Shown: positions 17,245 through 26,093 of the stretch, one piece after another
How positions within the stretch are numbered: position 1 is the first letter of the stretch
How the letters are laid out: every line of letters begins with the position of its first letter
From: Aminivibrio sp.
GTDB lineage: Bacteria > Synergistota > Synergistia > Synergistales > Aminobacteriaceae
Direction of reading: 5' to 3'
NCBI RefSeq assembly: GCF_016756745.1
Contig: NZ_JAESIH010000062.1
Coordinates: 1-45,727, forward strand
DNA: 45,727 nucleotides
Notes under the pieces: model-generated
Told to the model about the DNA's origin: nothing
Databases searched by the model: none
What the model saw: only the letters and a program-made list of their open reading frames with translations
Translations under genes and position numbers: made by a program

Positions 17245-18528
17245 TTACATTATGCCGAGCAGCTTCGGCACGAAGAAGGCCACGTCGGGAAACATGGCCA
17301 CGGCGAGCAGGATGAGCATCAGGGCGGAGATATAGGGCAGCACGCCCTTCAGCGCCCGTTCGATGGATAAATCGGCTATGGAGCCCGCGATGAGAAGACA
17401 GAGCCCGTAGGGAGGTGTCACCAGCCCCACCGCCAGGGTCATGACCACCACCACCCCGAGGTGGACCGGGCTGATCCCCATCCTGAGTGCCGAGGGCAGG
17501 ATGACCGGTATGAAGAGGATCATGGCCGGGATGGCGTCCATGAAGGTGCCGACGAAGAGGAAGAAGGCGATGACGATGAGCATGAAGATCTCAGGGCTTC
17601 CCACATGGGCGGCGAAGAAGCCCGCCACGTGCTCCGAGGCCTTGTAGTAGCCCAGCAGCTCCCCGAGGGCACTGGCCGTGGCCAGGGCGAAGAGGGACAT
17701 GGAGCTCAGCTTCAGGGTTTCCTTGATGATCCCCGGCAGGTCCCTTATCTTCAGGGTTTTGTAGTAGAAGAAGCTGATGATCATGGCGTACACCGACGCA
17801 AAGGCTGCGGCCTCCGTGGGGGTGTACCAGCCCGTGGTGATGCCGCCCACGATGATCAGGGGTGTGAGCAGGGCGGGAAAAGCTTCTTTGAAAAGCTTTC
17901 CCACTTCTCCGGGCACCGCTTTTTCATACTTCGGGAAGTTGCGCCTGCGGCCCATGAAGTACACGATGAGCATCATGGCCAATCCCACGAGGATGCCGGG
18001 GATCATTCCCCCGAGAAAGAGGGCCGCCACGGAGGCGTTGGTCAGGCCGGAGTAGACCACCATGGGGATGCTCGGAGGGATGATGACGCCTATCGTGGAG
18101 GACGCGGCGGTGACGCCCACGGCATTTTCCTTGTCGTAGCCCGTACTGATCATGGCGGGGATGAGCATCTTTCCCACCCCGGCAGTGTCTGCCTGAGAGG
18201 AGCCGGAGACGCCGGCGAAGATCATGGAGACGAGAATGTTGGCATGGGCCAGTCCGCCCCGGATGTTCCCGACGAGGGTGATGCAGAAATCCACGAGCTT
18301 CTGGGTGATTTTCCCGTGGTTCATGAGGTTCGCCGCGAAGATGAAGAGAGGGATGGCCAGGAGGACGAAGGAGTTGAGTCCGTTGAACATCTTCATGAAC
18401 ACGGTGAGGTTCGGGATGAAGGGAATGGTAGCGATGCCCGTCAGGGAGATGATCCCGATGACGAAGGCGATGGGCACGCCGAGGAAGATGAGGAGAACAA
18501 AAAGGCCGACGATAAGCAGGGGCGTCAT
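17245..18528 (-). CDS. dctM: TRAP transporter large permease DctM/YiaN
   Basis: A 427-residue polytopic protein with about 12 membrane spans. It begins MTPLLIVGLFVLLIFLGVPI and has typical DctM segments such as SMIFAGVSGSSQADTAGVG and PPSIPMVVYSG. It is the ion-coupled channel subunit of a TRAP uptake system. The ATG at 18528 overlaps the dctQ stop (ATGA), so the longer in-frame start at 18627 is rejected. Order on the minus strand is yiaK-like gene, dctP, dctQ, dctM. Confidence 0.92.
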   Translation of the reverse strand: MTPLLIVGLFVLLIFLGVPIAFVIGIISLTGIATIPFIPNLTVFMKMFNGLNSFVLLAIPLFIFAANLMNHGKITQKLVDFCITLVGNIRGGLAHANILVSMIFAGVSGSSQADTAGVGKMLIPAMISTGYDKENAVGVTAASSTIGVIIPPSIPMVVYSGLTNASVAALFLGGMIPGILVGLAMMLIVYFMGRRRNFPKYEKAVPGEVGKLFKEAFPALLTPLIIVGGITTGWYTPTEAAAFASVYAMIISFFYYKTLKIRDLPGIIKETLKLSSMSLFALATASALGELLGYYKASEHVAGFFAAHVGSPEIFMLIVIAFFLFVGTFMDAIPAMILFIPVILPSALRMGISPVHLGVVVVMTLAVGLVTPPYGLCLLIAGSIADLSIERALKGVLPYISALMLILLAVAMFPDVAFFVPKLLGIM

Positions 18529-19010
18529 GATAAGGCCTCCCGGGAGGTGAGAATTTTGATGTCTTCCACGATGTGTCCCGCCAGGTAGAGGGTCATGGCT
18601 CCTCCCGCAATGGGCAGGCAGAGCCACGTATACCCCATTTTCACCCAGGTGAGGGTGATCCAGTTGTAATCCCAGAATTCGGTGACTACCGTGCTCCCGT
18701 AGAGGGTCATGGGAACGGTGAAGCAGAGTAGAATGACGGATATGAAAACGTCGTAGAAGGCGCCCCTCTTCCCCCGGAATTTGTCCCTGAAAAAGTTGAA
18801 GGCGAAGTGGGCCTTGTAGTGGACCATGACGGAAGCCCCCATAAAAACGGCCCAGATGAAGGCGTAGTTGGCCACCTCTTCTGTCCAGAGCAGCGGGATG
18901 GCCATATAGCGGGCGGTAATCTGGGCCAGGATGGCTAGAAAGAAAATGGAGAGCAGGACCATTCCAAGGGTTTCCTGGATGCGGACCAGCAGTTCGATCA
19001 GTCTTTTCAC
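18525..19010 (-). CDS. dctQ: TRAP transporter small permease DctQ/YiaM
   Basis: A 161-residue membrane protein with four predicted helices; the pattern LLWTEEVANYAFIWAVFMGA near residues 38-57 is the classic DctQ signature. GTG start at 19010 behind GAGGAGGAGAACC. It joins DctM to form the membrane complex. Confidence 0.9.
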   Translation of the reverse strand: MKRLIELLVRIQETLGMVLLSIFFLAILAQITARYMAIPLLWTEEVANYAFIWAVFMGASVMVHYKAHFAFNFFRDKFRGKRGAFYDVFISVILLCFTVPMTLYGSTVVTEFWDYNWITLTWVKMGYTWLCLPIAGGAMTLYLAGHIVEDIKILTSREALS

Positions 19011-19070
19011 GGTTCTCCTCCTCTTTGAAACCCTCTCGGGCGCAGTATTTTTCTTAAAAGAAAAAGGAAC

Positions 19071-19105
19071 ATTCCCCGCGCTCCCTCGAAAGGAGCGCGG
19101 GGAAT
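19071..19105 (-). terminator. intercistronic hairpin after dctP
   Basis: On the minus strand ATTCCCCGCGCTCC pairs with GGAGCGCGGGGAAT around a short loop, followed by GTTCCTTTTTCTTTT. It directly follows dctP and precedes dctQ, as expected for a partial terminator giving excess binding protein. Confidence 0.7.
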
Positions 19106-19136
19106 GGAAATGGAGACTTCCTTTCAGCGGCGCGCC

Positions 19137-20135
19137 CTATTTGCCGGCGGCGCGGACCATCTCCAGGAGATCCTGGATGCCCAGTTTCTCGGCGAGCTTG
19201 TCCTGTATTGGGACGGCGATGGCGATGAAGGGGGCCTTGTCGATGGTATTCACGATGCCGCCTTCGGCGATGACCTTCTCCTTGGACTTGGAGAGCATGG
19301 CGTAGGTGATCTGCCGCTCCTCGGCGGTGGCCTGCTTCAGGGCCTCGGTGATCCATTCCTTCTGCTGGTCGGTGAGGGCGTCGAACTTCTTGCCGTTCAT
19401 GAGGACGAAGCGGGTGGTGAAGTCGTGCTCCGTCTCGGTGATGAACTTGCCGTTGGGCGTCTTGTGGTGGTCAAGAAGGCTGAAATTGGTGTAGTCGTTT
19501 TCCGCGCAGTCCACGATGCCCTGCTGCAGGGCCTGGTACAGTTCGCCCCAGGCAACCTGGGTGGGGATGGCGCCGGTCTGCTTCCAGAAATCGGCCACGA
19601 CGCCGGACATCTGGGTGCGGATCTTCATACCCTTCAGGTCGTCCATGGTGTTGATGGGCTTCTTGCCGTAGTAGTTCCGGACGCCTGCGGACCAGTAGGC
19701 GGCGATGCGGAAGGTGTTCTTTGACTTCTCGTTGATGATTTTGGCGAGGGCCTGTCCGGCTTCGCCGTCCACGGCCTTCTCCCAGTGATCGAAGCTGTTG
19801 AAGAGGTACAGCAGGGAGAACAGGTCCACCTCGGGAATGCCGATCTTGGTCATGAATCCGGGGGAGGCAACGACCACGTCGGCGGCACCGAGCTTCAGCT
19901 TCTCCACGAGCTCGTCTTCGTTGGTGCCGATGGTGCCGGCATGGACGTCCACGGAGATCTCGCCATTGGAGAGCTTCTCGACCACTTCCTTGAACTTCAG
20001 CATCCCGTACTGGTAGGGGTTCTCCTGGGATGTCTGGTTATGGGCCGCCACCAGCTTCAGGGGAGCCGCCTGCACGGGCAGGACGAAAACGAGCGCAAGA
20101 ACGGCTGCAAGAAGCAATACAACAGGTTTCTTCAT
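19137..20135 (-). CDS. dctP: TRAP transporter substrate-binding protein DctP/YiaO
   Basis: A 332-residue periplasmic binding protein. The ATG at 20135 follows AAAGGGG and starts a signal peptide MKKPVVLLLAAVLALVFVLP ending VQAAP. The mature part has the DctP helix-and-arginine region (NTMDDLKGMKIRTQMSGVVAD), whose arginine binds the ligand carboxylate, and the motif PTQVAWGELYQALQQGIVD. Ligand is probably a sugar acid or other carboxylate; the adjoining YiaK-like dehydrogenase suggests 2,3-diketo-L-gulonate or a related keto acid (inference). Confidence 0.92.
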   Translation of the reverse strand: MKKPVVLLLAAVLALVFVLPVQAAPLKLVAAHNQTSQENPYQYGMLKFKEVVEKLSNGEISVDVHAGTIGTNEDELVEKLKLGAADVVVASPGFMTKIGIPEVDLFSLLYLFNSFDHWEKAVDGEAGQALAKIINEKSKNTFRIAAYWSAGVRNYYGKKPINTMDDLKGMKIRTQMSGVVADFWKQTGAIPTQVAWGELYQALQQGIVDCAENDYTNFSLLDHHKTPNGKFITETEHDFTTRFVLMNGKKFDALTDQQKEWITEALKQATAEERQITYAMLSKSKEKVIAEGGIVNTIDKAPFIAIAVPIQDKLAEKLGIQDLLEMVRAAGK

Positions 20136-20193
20136 ATTTGGTACCCCTTTCGTGTGTGAATTTTTGCGGGTTTGCCGCAAAGAACTTCCGATG

Positions 20194-21198
20194 TCAGTTC
20201 AGTTCTTTCAGAAGATTGTACCAGATTTCCTCAACAACGGGGATTCCCTTTTCGAGGTTTTCCCTCCGGGTGCGGGCCGCCTTTTCGCCGGGATAGTAAT
20301 AGATTCCTCCCGGTTCCGCCGGTTCGGCACTTCTGAAATCCTCCAGTATGGCAGCCGCCGTCTTTTCGGCGTATTCCTTGCCGGAAGTATTTTCCACGTC
20401 GAAGGCGAGAAAGACCTGGGTCACGGCGATCTCGTCGCCGAGCTTCCCGATCTGGTGGACGGAGTTCCCCTTGGACAGTACCGAACCTATGAGGTCCAGC
20501 ACGAGGGAATAGCCCGAGCCCTTCCAGAGGCCGATAGGCAGGACCCGCCAAGTCTCCATCACGGCCGCAGGATCGGTGGTCAGTTTTCCCTCCCGGTCGT
20601 AGCCGCCGGGGAAGGGGAGCTGCTTTCCAGCCATGCGGTATCCGTCAAGGGCGCCGTAGGAGTACTGGGCCAGGGCGCCGTCCATGACCACGGGAGCGTC
20701 CTTCCATGGAAAGGCCATGACCAGGGGGTTGTTTCCCACACGGCATTCCTTCGCCCCCCAGGGGGGCATGTTCGGCAGGGTATTGGTCCAGCAGAAGGCC
20801 ATGAAACCCGCCTTCGCCGCCTGGTATCCGTAGGAGCCGCCTCTCATCCAGTGGTTCGTGTTCCTCAGGGCCACGCACCCGAGGCCGTACTGCCTGGCGA
20901 GCTCCATGGCCCTGTCCATGGCGGCTGCCGCGTTGGTGCACCCCATGCCCCGGTTGCCGTTCCAGCGCTCCAGGGCGCCGAAGGAAGCTTCCGGGGCAGG
21001 TTCGGCATGGGGGTCGATGTGTCCCTTCGAAATGTAGGACAGAACCCGGGGAAAACGGTTCAGGCCGTGGGATGCCACGCCGTCGCAGCTGTTGTCGGTG
21101 AACATCACGGCTGCCCGGGCCGCCGTCTTTTCAGGAAAGCCGTACTTCAGGAGGATTCTCTCAAAGAGGTTCTTCATTTCATCGTAGGGTATTCTCAT
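20194..21198 (-). CDS. dlgD: Ldh2-family NAD(P)H oxidoreductase, YiaK/DlgD-like (2,3-diketo-L-gulonate reductase type)
   Basis: A 334-residue protein of the malate/lactate/ureidoglycolate dehydrogenase family. It carries SHGLNRFPRVL near residues 46-56 (catalytic His), ALRNTNHWMRGGSYGYQAA, TNTLPNMPPWGAKECRVGNN and LPIGLWKGSGYSLVLDL, all very close in pattern to E. coli YiaK. In E. coli yiaK lies beside the yiaMNO TRAP genes; the same pairing here supports the call. ATG at 21198 is preferred over two GTG codons just upstream because of the AGAAAGGTG ribosome site. Exact substrate remains inferred. Confidence 0.85.
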   Translation of the reverse strand: MRIPYDEMKNLFERILLKYGFPEKTAARAAVMFTDNSCDGVASHGLNRFPRVLSYISKGHIDPHAEPAPEASFGALERWNGNRGMGCTNAAAAMDRAMELARQYGLGCVALRNTNHWMRGGSYGYQAAKAGFMAFCWTNTLPNMPPWGAKECRVGNNPLVMAFPWKDAPVVMDGALAQYSYGALDGYRMAGKQLPFPGGYDREGKLTTDPAAVMETWRVLPIGLWKGSGYSLVLDLIGSVLSKGNSVHQIGKLGDEIAVTQVFLAFDVENTSGKEYAEKTAAAILEDFRSAEPAEPGGIYYYPGEKAARTRRENLEKGIPVVEEIWYNLLKELN

Positions 21199-21234
21199 GG
21201 GCACCACACCTTTCTCCGGCCGGGAGCCGGAAGA

Positions 21235-21699
21235 TCATCGGGCCAGGACGGGCCGCCCGTAGTAAGGGGCGAGGATCATCTCCGCCGTGAAGGAAGCTTT
21301 CCGGGCATTGTCCAGCCGCGACGGGCTTTTCCTTTCGCCGGTCAGTTCACCGTTTTCGGGAGCAAAGGACGAAATGGAGGAAAAGCCTCTCACCTTTCCT
21401 ATTACGCCGGAGACGGGGACCTCCCGGATTTTGATGGAGCGGAGCATGGACCTTCAGTAAAAAGAGGCGAAGACAGGCGTTTTCGTTGCCCTGAACGCCC
21501 GGGCGATGGCCGCGCAGTCCTCCCAGGTTCTTCCGAGGAGTCTTTCGATGTAGGCGGGCTTCCGTTGTTCCGCGCAGAAAAGGGCGTACTCCCTGTGGGA
21601 ATCGGGAGGAGCGGCGATATAGACGGTGTCGATGTCGGGGCCGCTTTTCACCTCGCAGACTGAACCGCATCCAATCATTCCCCACCGGATGATTCCCAT
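21235..21699 (-). pseudogene. decayed Gfo/Idh/MocA-family oxidoreductase
   Basis: From ATG 21699 the minus strand encodes GIIRWGMIGCGSVCEVKSGP, a typical N-terminal Rossmann start. It then jumps directly to DIDTVYIAAPPDSHREYAL, so about 45 residues of the nucleotide-binding domain are missing in frame. After PVFASFY an in-frame TGA stands where relatives have Arg. Reading continues in the same frame with RSMLRSIKIREVPVSGVIGKVR until a stop near 21235, far short of the usual 330-350 residues. At least three lesions are therefore visible. It lies upstream of the yiaK-like gene and next to repeat copy A. Confidence 0.75.
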
Positions 21700-21799
21700 G
21701 GCGATTCCCTCCTGGAGCCGGGAGAGAGAGTTCTCTTCTATCACGGTGTATATTCAATATTACCGATCAAGGGGAGATTCGTCAATGTTCGACAGAACA

Positions 21800-22081
21800 C
21801 CTAAATCCGCTCATTTTTCAGGCAGAGGGAGTGTCGCCGGGCATACGGTGAATTCGCCCTCCCCGGGGGCGAAGAGATCTCGCTCCGCGCTCCTTGCGGA
21901 GATATCCCCTGGGGAAGGGCGCCTGAGGTGAGAGAAACCGACACGGATGTCGGTTTCACAAGCAGGCAACCGGCGAACGCAGGGAGCCGCGGGACTCGCT
22001 TGGGCAGTTGTCACGAACGACAATCTGCACTCCCCGCCCAAGCAAGTTCCGGTGACACTCCCTCTGAGGTGCGGATTTAGG
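21800..22081. repeat. inverted-repeat element, long copy (A)
   Basis: Ends are CCTAAATCCGC (21800-21810) and GCGGATTTAGG (22071-22081). It shares with the other three copies the blocks CAGGCAGAGGGAGTGTCGCC, the hairpin GAAACCGACA/TGTCGGTTTC and the TTGTC/GACAA hairpin. It has about 115 bp of extra internal sequence, including a further hairpin with arms CGCCCTCCCC and GGGGAAGGGCG. Flanks are GAACA on the left and GGATG on the right, so no target duplication is seen. No open reading frame of note. Confidence 0.85.
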
Positions 22082-22587
22082 GGATGACGTTCGCCTTGAC
22101 GCCTCCCCTGATGGTGGTGGCGGGGAAGCCGAGCATCTGGGCCATGGCGATGCCCACGGAAAGATTCCTCGACCCCACGATTTTCCAGAGAGGCAGGAAG
22201 TATATGAACAGGAAGGTTCCTGCCGCGACGGCGATGAAAATCACCACTGTCTGGAAGAGAAGGGTCTGAAGATCTCCTACCTTGATGGTGGCCAGGGACG
22301 GGATGATGGCCGCAAAGACCACCATGGAGAAGAAGCCGGACGATTTGCCCTTGTCCAGGATTTTTTCCGGCACAATGCCTATATGCCCCGCTACGGCACC
22401 GAGGATGAGGGCCCAGATGGAATAGCTCACCGTCATGCCCATTCCCTTCGAGACTCCTTGAAGATAGAAGGAGAGCCAAGCGAAAAAGGCTGTGACACCG
22501 AGGCAGGTGAAGGGGGTGTAGAACCTGTCCAGCCCGAGCTTTTCGTACAGAAGGACTCCCGCTCTCTTCGCCGGGGGCCGGAACCCT
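22077..22587 (-). pseudogene. truncated polytopic membrane protein, GltS-like (sodium/glutamate symporter type) remnant
   Basis: The minus strand encodes about 165 hydrophobic residues with at least five membrane-like segments (for example YTPFTCLGVTAFFAWLSFYL, SIWALILGAVAGHIG, FFSMVVFAAIIPSLATI). Coding begins abruptly right after the M20 peptidase stop, with no start codon or ribosome site of its own. It ends at GVKANVIP, where the TAA stop is supplied by the terminal repeat of element A. Both ends therefore look lost. Resemblance to the C-terminal half of GltS-type carriers is by eye and uncertain. Confidence 0.55.
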
Positions 22588-23763
22588 CTACCTTTCGAAG
22601 CGCCAGATGTTGAGGATGCAGGCAGCAAGAACCCTGGCCCGCTCGAAGATCGAGTCCACGAAGGCGTACTCTCTGTCGGAGTGATTCCACTCTCCCTTCA
22701 CTCCCATCTGATCCACCGTCGGAACTCCCGCACAGACGGAGAATGCCGAGTCGGAGCCGCCGCCGGAGAATTCCATGGAAGGGGCGGGAAGGCCGAGTTC
22801 CCGGTAAATGCCGGCCACGTACTCAAAAAGCCGTTCGTTTCCCGGGGTCTGTTCCATGGGGAAAAAGGAGGCAGGAAAGGAAAGTTCCGTCGACGTTCCT
22901 TCGACGTAGGTTGTGCCTGCGACCGCCAAAAGCTTTTCCTTCGCTTCCGCAATCTGGTCCGTGGTCATGCACCGGACGTCGATTCCGGCCCAGGCGAAGT
23001 CGGGCACGGCATTGGGAACCACTCCGCCCTTCACTGTTCCCACGTTGAAGGTGAGCCCCCGACTGTAGTCGGTGAGGCGGTGAATGTCCACGATCTTATG
23101 GGAGAGCTCGAGGATGGCGCTCCGTCCCTTCTGGGGCTCCCTGCCCGCATGGACCGCAAGACCCTTCACCGTCATCTCGCACTGGACGACTCCTTTCCTT
23201 CCCACAACGATTTTGTTCGAGGGGTCCCCTGTTTCGCAGTTGAAGGCGGCAATGCAGCCCTTTGAGCGCTCTTCGAATTCTTTCGCCATATTGGAATTGC
23301 AATGGGCCGTTTCCTCGTCCCCTGCAAGGATGAACCGGATGGGCCTCTCCCTGTACCCTGCTTCTTCCAGGGCCTTTGCGGCGAAGATGAGGAGGGCGAC
23401 CCCTCCTTTCATGTCCAGGACGCCGGGGCCGAAAGCCTTGCCGTCTTCTATGCGGAACGGCCTTTTTTCAACGGTCCCGGCGGGGAAAACCGTGTCGTAG
23501 TGTCCGATCAGCGCCACGGGCGCACCAGGGCGATCATGACCAAGGACGGCCGCTACGCTGTTTCCGGCCTTTTCGAAACGAAGAACCTCCGTTTCGGCTC
23601 CTATGTTTCGGAGTTCTTTTTCAACTCTCTCCGCTACCCTGTCCACGTTCTCCTTGTCTCTCGAACCGCTTTCCATGTTCACAAGTTCTTCCCAGAAGCC
23701 GAGAAGGGAATCCCGCTCCCGCTCCAGGCAGCCGAACGCCGGATTTTCCAGGGGATAATTCAT
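22588..23763 (-). CDS. M20-family metallopeptidase (glutamate carboxypeptidase-like)
   Basis: A 391-residue M20 peptidase. Metal-site motifs are GHYDTVFPAGT (metal His and Asp pair, near residues 87-97), GPGVLDMKGGVA (second metal Asp), DEETAHCNS (catalytic and metal Glu) and a final metal His in EWNHSDREYAF. A dimerisation domain lies between about 190 and 300. ATG at 23763 follows GGAGGCCTTTC. It likely hydrolyses a C-terminal glutamate or a related peptide or acyl-amino acid. The GltS-like remnant just downstream might once have imported the substrate (inference). Confidence 0.88.
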   Translation of the reverse strand: MNYPLENPAFGCLERERDSLLGFWEELVNMESGSRDKENVDRVAERVEKELRNIGAETEVLRFEKAGNSVAAVLGHDRPGAPVALIGHYDTVFPAGTVEKRPFRIEDGKAFGPGVLDMKGGVALLIFAAKALEEAGYRERPIRFILAGDEETAHCNSNMAKEFEERSKGCIAAFNCETGDPSNKIVVGRKGVVQCEMTVKGLAVHAGREPQKGRSAILELSHKIVDIHRLTDYSRGLTFNVGTVKGGVVPNAVPDFAWAGIDVRCMTTDQIAEAKEKLLAVAGTTYVEGTSTELSFPASFFPMEQTPGNERLFEYVAGIYRELGLPAPSMEFSGGGSDSAFSVCAGVPTVDQMGVKGEWNHSDREYAFVDSIFERARVLAACILNIWRFER

Positions 23764-23878
23764 GAAAGGCCTCCTTCTAGAACGGGAAAGCACCCCCGTT
23801 CTGCACTCTTAGTGAAATTACGGGGGAGTGTAACAGAAAAAATCAGCAAATTCAAATGCGTCTTCCCCGCCAACCAAG

Positions 23879-24043
23879 CCTAAATCCGCAGGTTTTTCAG
23901 GCAGAGGGAATGTCGCCGGGCACAGCGCCCGGGCCGAGAAACCGACACGGATGTCGGTTTCAGGTGCAGTTGTCAAGGACGACAATCTGCACCCCCCGCC
24001 CAAGCGAGCACCGGTGACACTCCCCGCTGCCTGCGGATTTAGG
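23879..24043. repeat. inverted-repeat element, standard copy (B), with target duplication
   Basis: 165 bp from CCTAAATCCGCAGG to CCTGCGGATTTAGG, flanked by the perfect 5-bp direct repeat CCAAG (23874-23878 and 24044-24048). Internal hairpins: CCGGGC/GCCCGG, GAAACCGACA/TGTCGGTTTC and GTGCAG-TTGTC/GACAA-CTGCAC. It sits between the M20 peptidase and iclR. No coding capacity. Confidence 0.9.
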
Positions 24044-24126
24044 CCAAGGCGACATTGACACTCGGGGATTTATTGGCTAGAATGTATTTTACATTGCGGA
24101 TAAAAAATCCATGGAGCGAAACGACA

Positions 24127-24882
24127 ATGGAAAACGGGAACATTAGGGTTATCTCACGGGCTTTTTCCATACTGGTTCATCTCGCGCAGGAGAAACGGCC
24201 TCTCGGAATCACCGAGATCGCCTCTGCCGTCTCCCTTCCCAAGGCCACCGTGTACCGCATTCTCGACAGCCTCGAGGCCGAGCGGGCCGTCCTGAACCGG
24301 GGCGGCGAGTATGAGCTCGGTCCAGTGACGCTGTTGTTGGCGGACGCCTACCGCAGCCAGGTCGGCTTTGCCGAAGCTGCCAGGCCTCACCTTCTCTCCC
24401 TCAGGAACGAAACGAAGGAAACGGTCCACCTCTTCGTCTACGAAAGAGGAGAGTTCTACTACCTCGACAAGATAGAAAGCCCCTACCAGGTGCGCATGCA
24501 CTCCCGAATCGGCGGCAGGGCCTCCCTTTTCCGCCTCTCCGCCGGAAAGGCCCTTCTCGCCTGGTTATCTCCCGACGACCTGAAAGAACTCCATGAGCCT
24601 GTTCCCGGCGAAGTCGCCGCAGAGTTTCCCGGCATCCGTTCAAGGGGGTATGCCGTGGATGACGAACAGAACGAGCAGGGGCTCCGGTGCGTCGGAGCGG
24701 CCATCCTGGACGGATCGGGGCGTCCGAGGGGCGCCGTGAGCGTCTCCGCCCCGGTGTACCGATTCCCCACCGAACTCCTGGAGAAATACGGCTCTCTCGT
24801 CGCACGGGCGGCGGAGGCCATCGGCAGGGAGATTGCCTGCTTCGAAGAGTGTCCGTGTTCCGGCGGACGGTCCGCCGGATAA
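24127..24882 (+). CDS. IclR-family transcriptional regulator
   Basis: A 251-residue regulator. Residues about 5-65 form the winged helix (SRAFSILVHLAQEKRPLGIT, VSLPKATVYRILDSLEAE) and about 80-240 the GAF-like IclR effector domain (GRASLFRLSAGKALLAWL, GAVSVSAPVYRF). ATG at 24127 has GGAG upstream; in-frame ATGs from 24055 onward would place the start nearly inside repeat B. The class V aminotransferase starts 32 nt after its stop on the same strand, so it probably controls that gene, itself, or both. Confidence 0.9.
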   Translation: MENGNIRVISRAFSILVHLAQEKRPLGITEIASAVSLPKATVYRILDSLEAERAVLNRGGEYELGPVTLLLADAYRSQVGFAEAARPHLLSLRNETKETVHLFVYERGEFYYLDKIESPYQVRMHSRIGGRASLFRLSAGKALLAWLSPDDLKELHEPVPGEVAAEFPGIRSRGYAVDDEQNEQGLRCVGAAILDGSGRPRGAVSVSAPVYRFPTELLEKYGSLVARAAEAIGREIACFEECPCSGGRSAG

Positions 24883-24914
24883 AAGAAAAAGAGAAAACAA
24901 AGGAGGAAGACAGT

Positions 24915-26072
24915 ATGATCAAGACCAACAAGCTCGTCATGATACCCGGACCCACACCGGTGGTGCGCTCCATCCAGGACCAGATGGGCAGGGAAACCGT
25001 GGCCTTCGGCGACACCGCTTTCGTGAAGGACTTTTCCGAGGTCATCGCTGACCTTAAGGCCATGTGGCGATGTGACGGCGAAGTGTTTGTCGTCGCCGGC
25101 TCCGGCACCATGGGCATGGAAATGGCCATCGCCAACACCACGAAGCGGGGGGACAACGTCCTCATCTGCTCCAACGGCTACTTCGGCGACCGGTTCATCG
25201 ACATGTGCACCCGGAAAGGGCTCAACACCGATGTCCTCTCCGCCGAATGGGGCACATCGGTGACCCCTGAGATGGTGGAGAAGAAACTGGCCGAGAAACA
25301 GTACCAGGCGGTCACGGTGACCCACGTGGAGACCTCCACAGGCGTGGAGGCCCCCATCGCGGCCATCGGCGAAGTGATGAAGAAGCATCCTGAGATCGTC
25401 TATATCGTGGACGGTGTGGCCGCTTCCGGCGGCGCCGATCAGTACATGGACACCATGGGTATCGACGTGGTTCTTTCCTGCTCCCAGAAGGCCTTCGGCG
25501 TGGCGCCGGGCCTGACCATGGTGTGGGCCAGCGCGAAGGCCATGGAGAGAAGAAAGAGCCTCGGCACTATCCCGGAGTCCTATATCGACTTCGACAAGTG
25601 GCTTCCAGTCATGCACGATCCCTCGAAGTACTGGGGAACTCCCGCCATCAACCTTGTCTGGGCGCTGAAGGAATCCGTGCGCATCATGAAGGAGGAGGGG
25701 CTCGAGGAGCGCTATGCCCGCCACCGCCGCCAGGCCGCCGTATTCGACGCCGCCCTGGAGGCCATCGGCTTCAGGGTCGCCGCGGATAAGGCCTTCCGCG
25801 CGCCGACGCTCTCCGTCTATCTTTATCCTGAAGGTTCCGGCATCGACGACGTCAAGTTCCGTACCGTCCTCGCCGGCGAGGGAGCGCAGACTGCCGGCTG
25901 CCTGGGCGGATTTGCCGGCAAGGGCTTCCGCATGGGGCACATGGGCAACATCGACAAGCACACCCTCGTCTCGGCCATCGCCGCCGTGGAGCGGAGCTGC
26001 GTGAAGTGCGGGTATACAATCGAGCTCGGAAAAGCCCTTGGCGTTCTCCAGAAAGGGCTCGTCAACGAATAG
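24915..26072 (+). CDS. class V aminotransferase (serine-pyruvate / alanine-glyoxylate type)
   Basis: A 385-residue fold-type I PLP enzyme. It begins with KLVMIPGPTPVVRSIQDQM, the usual start of the alanine-glyoxylate/serine-pyruvate group. It has AGSGTMGMEMAIANT (phosphate-binding region), HVETSTGVEAPI, VDGVAASGG (the PLP-ring Asp) and CSQKAFGVAPG, with the Schiff-base lysine near residue 194. ATG at 24915 follows AGGAGGAAGACAGT. Exact amino donor (Ala, Ser, Asp or a sulfur amino acid) is not readable. Likely co-transcribed with iclR. Confidence 0.88.
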   Translation: MIKTNKLVMIPGPTPVVRSIQDQMGRETVAFGDTAFVKDFSEVIADLKAMWRCDGEVFVVAGSGTMGMEMAIANTTKRGDNVLICSNGYFGDRFIDMCTRKGLNTDVLSAEWGTSVTPEMVEKKLAEKQYQAVTVTHVETSTGVEAPIAAIGEVMKKHPEIVYIVDGVAASGGADQYMDTMGIDVVLSCSQKAFGVAPGLTMVWASAKAMERRKSLGTIPESYIDFDKWLPVMHDPSKYWGTPAINLVWALKESVRIMKEEGLEERYARHRRQAAVFDAALEAIGFRVAADKAFRAPTLSVYLYPEGSGIDDVKFRTVLAGEGAQTAGCLGGFAGKGFRMGHMGNIDKHTLVSAIAAVERSCVKCGYTIELGKALGVLQKGLVNE

Positions 26073-26093
26073 CATTTCCCTGTGAAGAACGGG

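Noticed and set aside
21454-21456. TGA in the oxidoreductase remnant as selenocysteine
   Set aside because: The position is Arg, not Cys, in relatives, and the gene carries other deletions, so a nonsense mutation in a pseudogene is the better reading.
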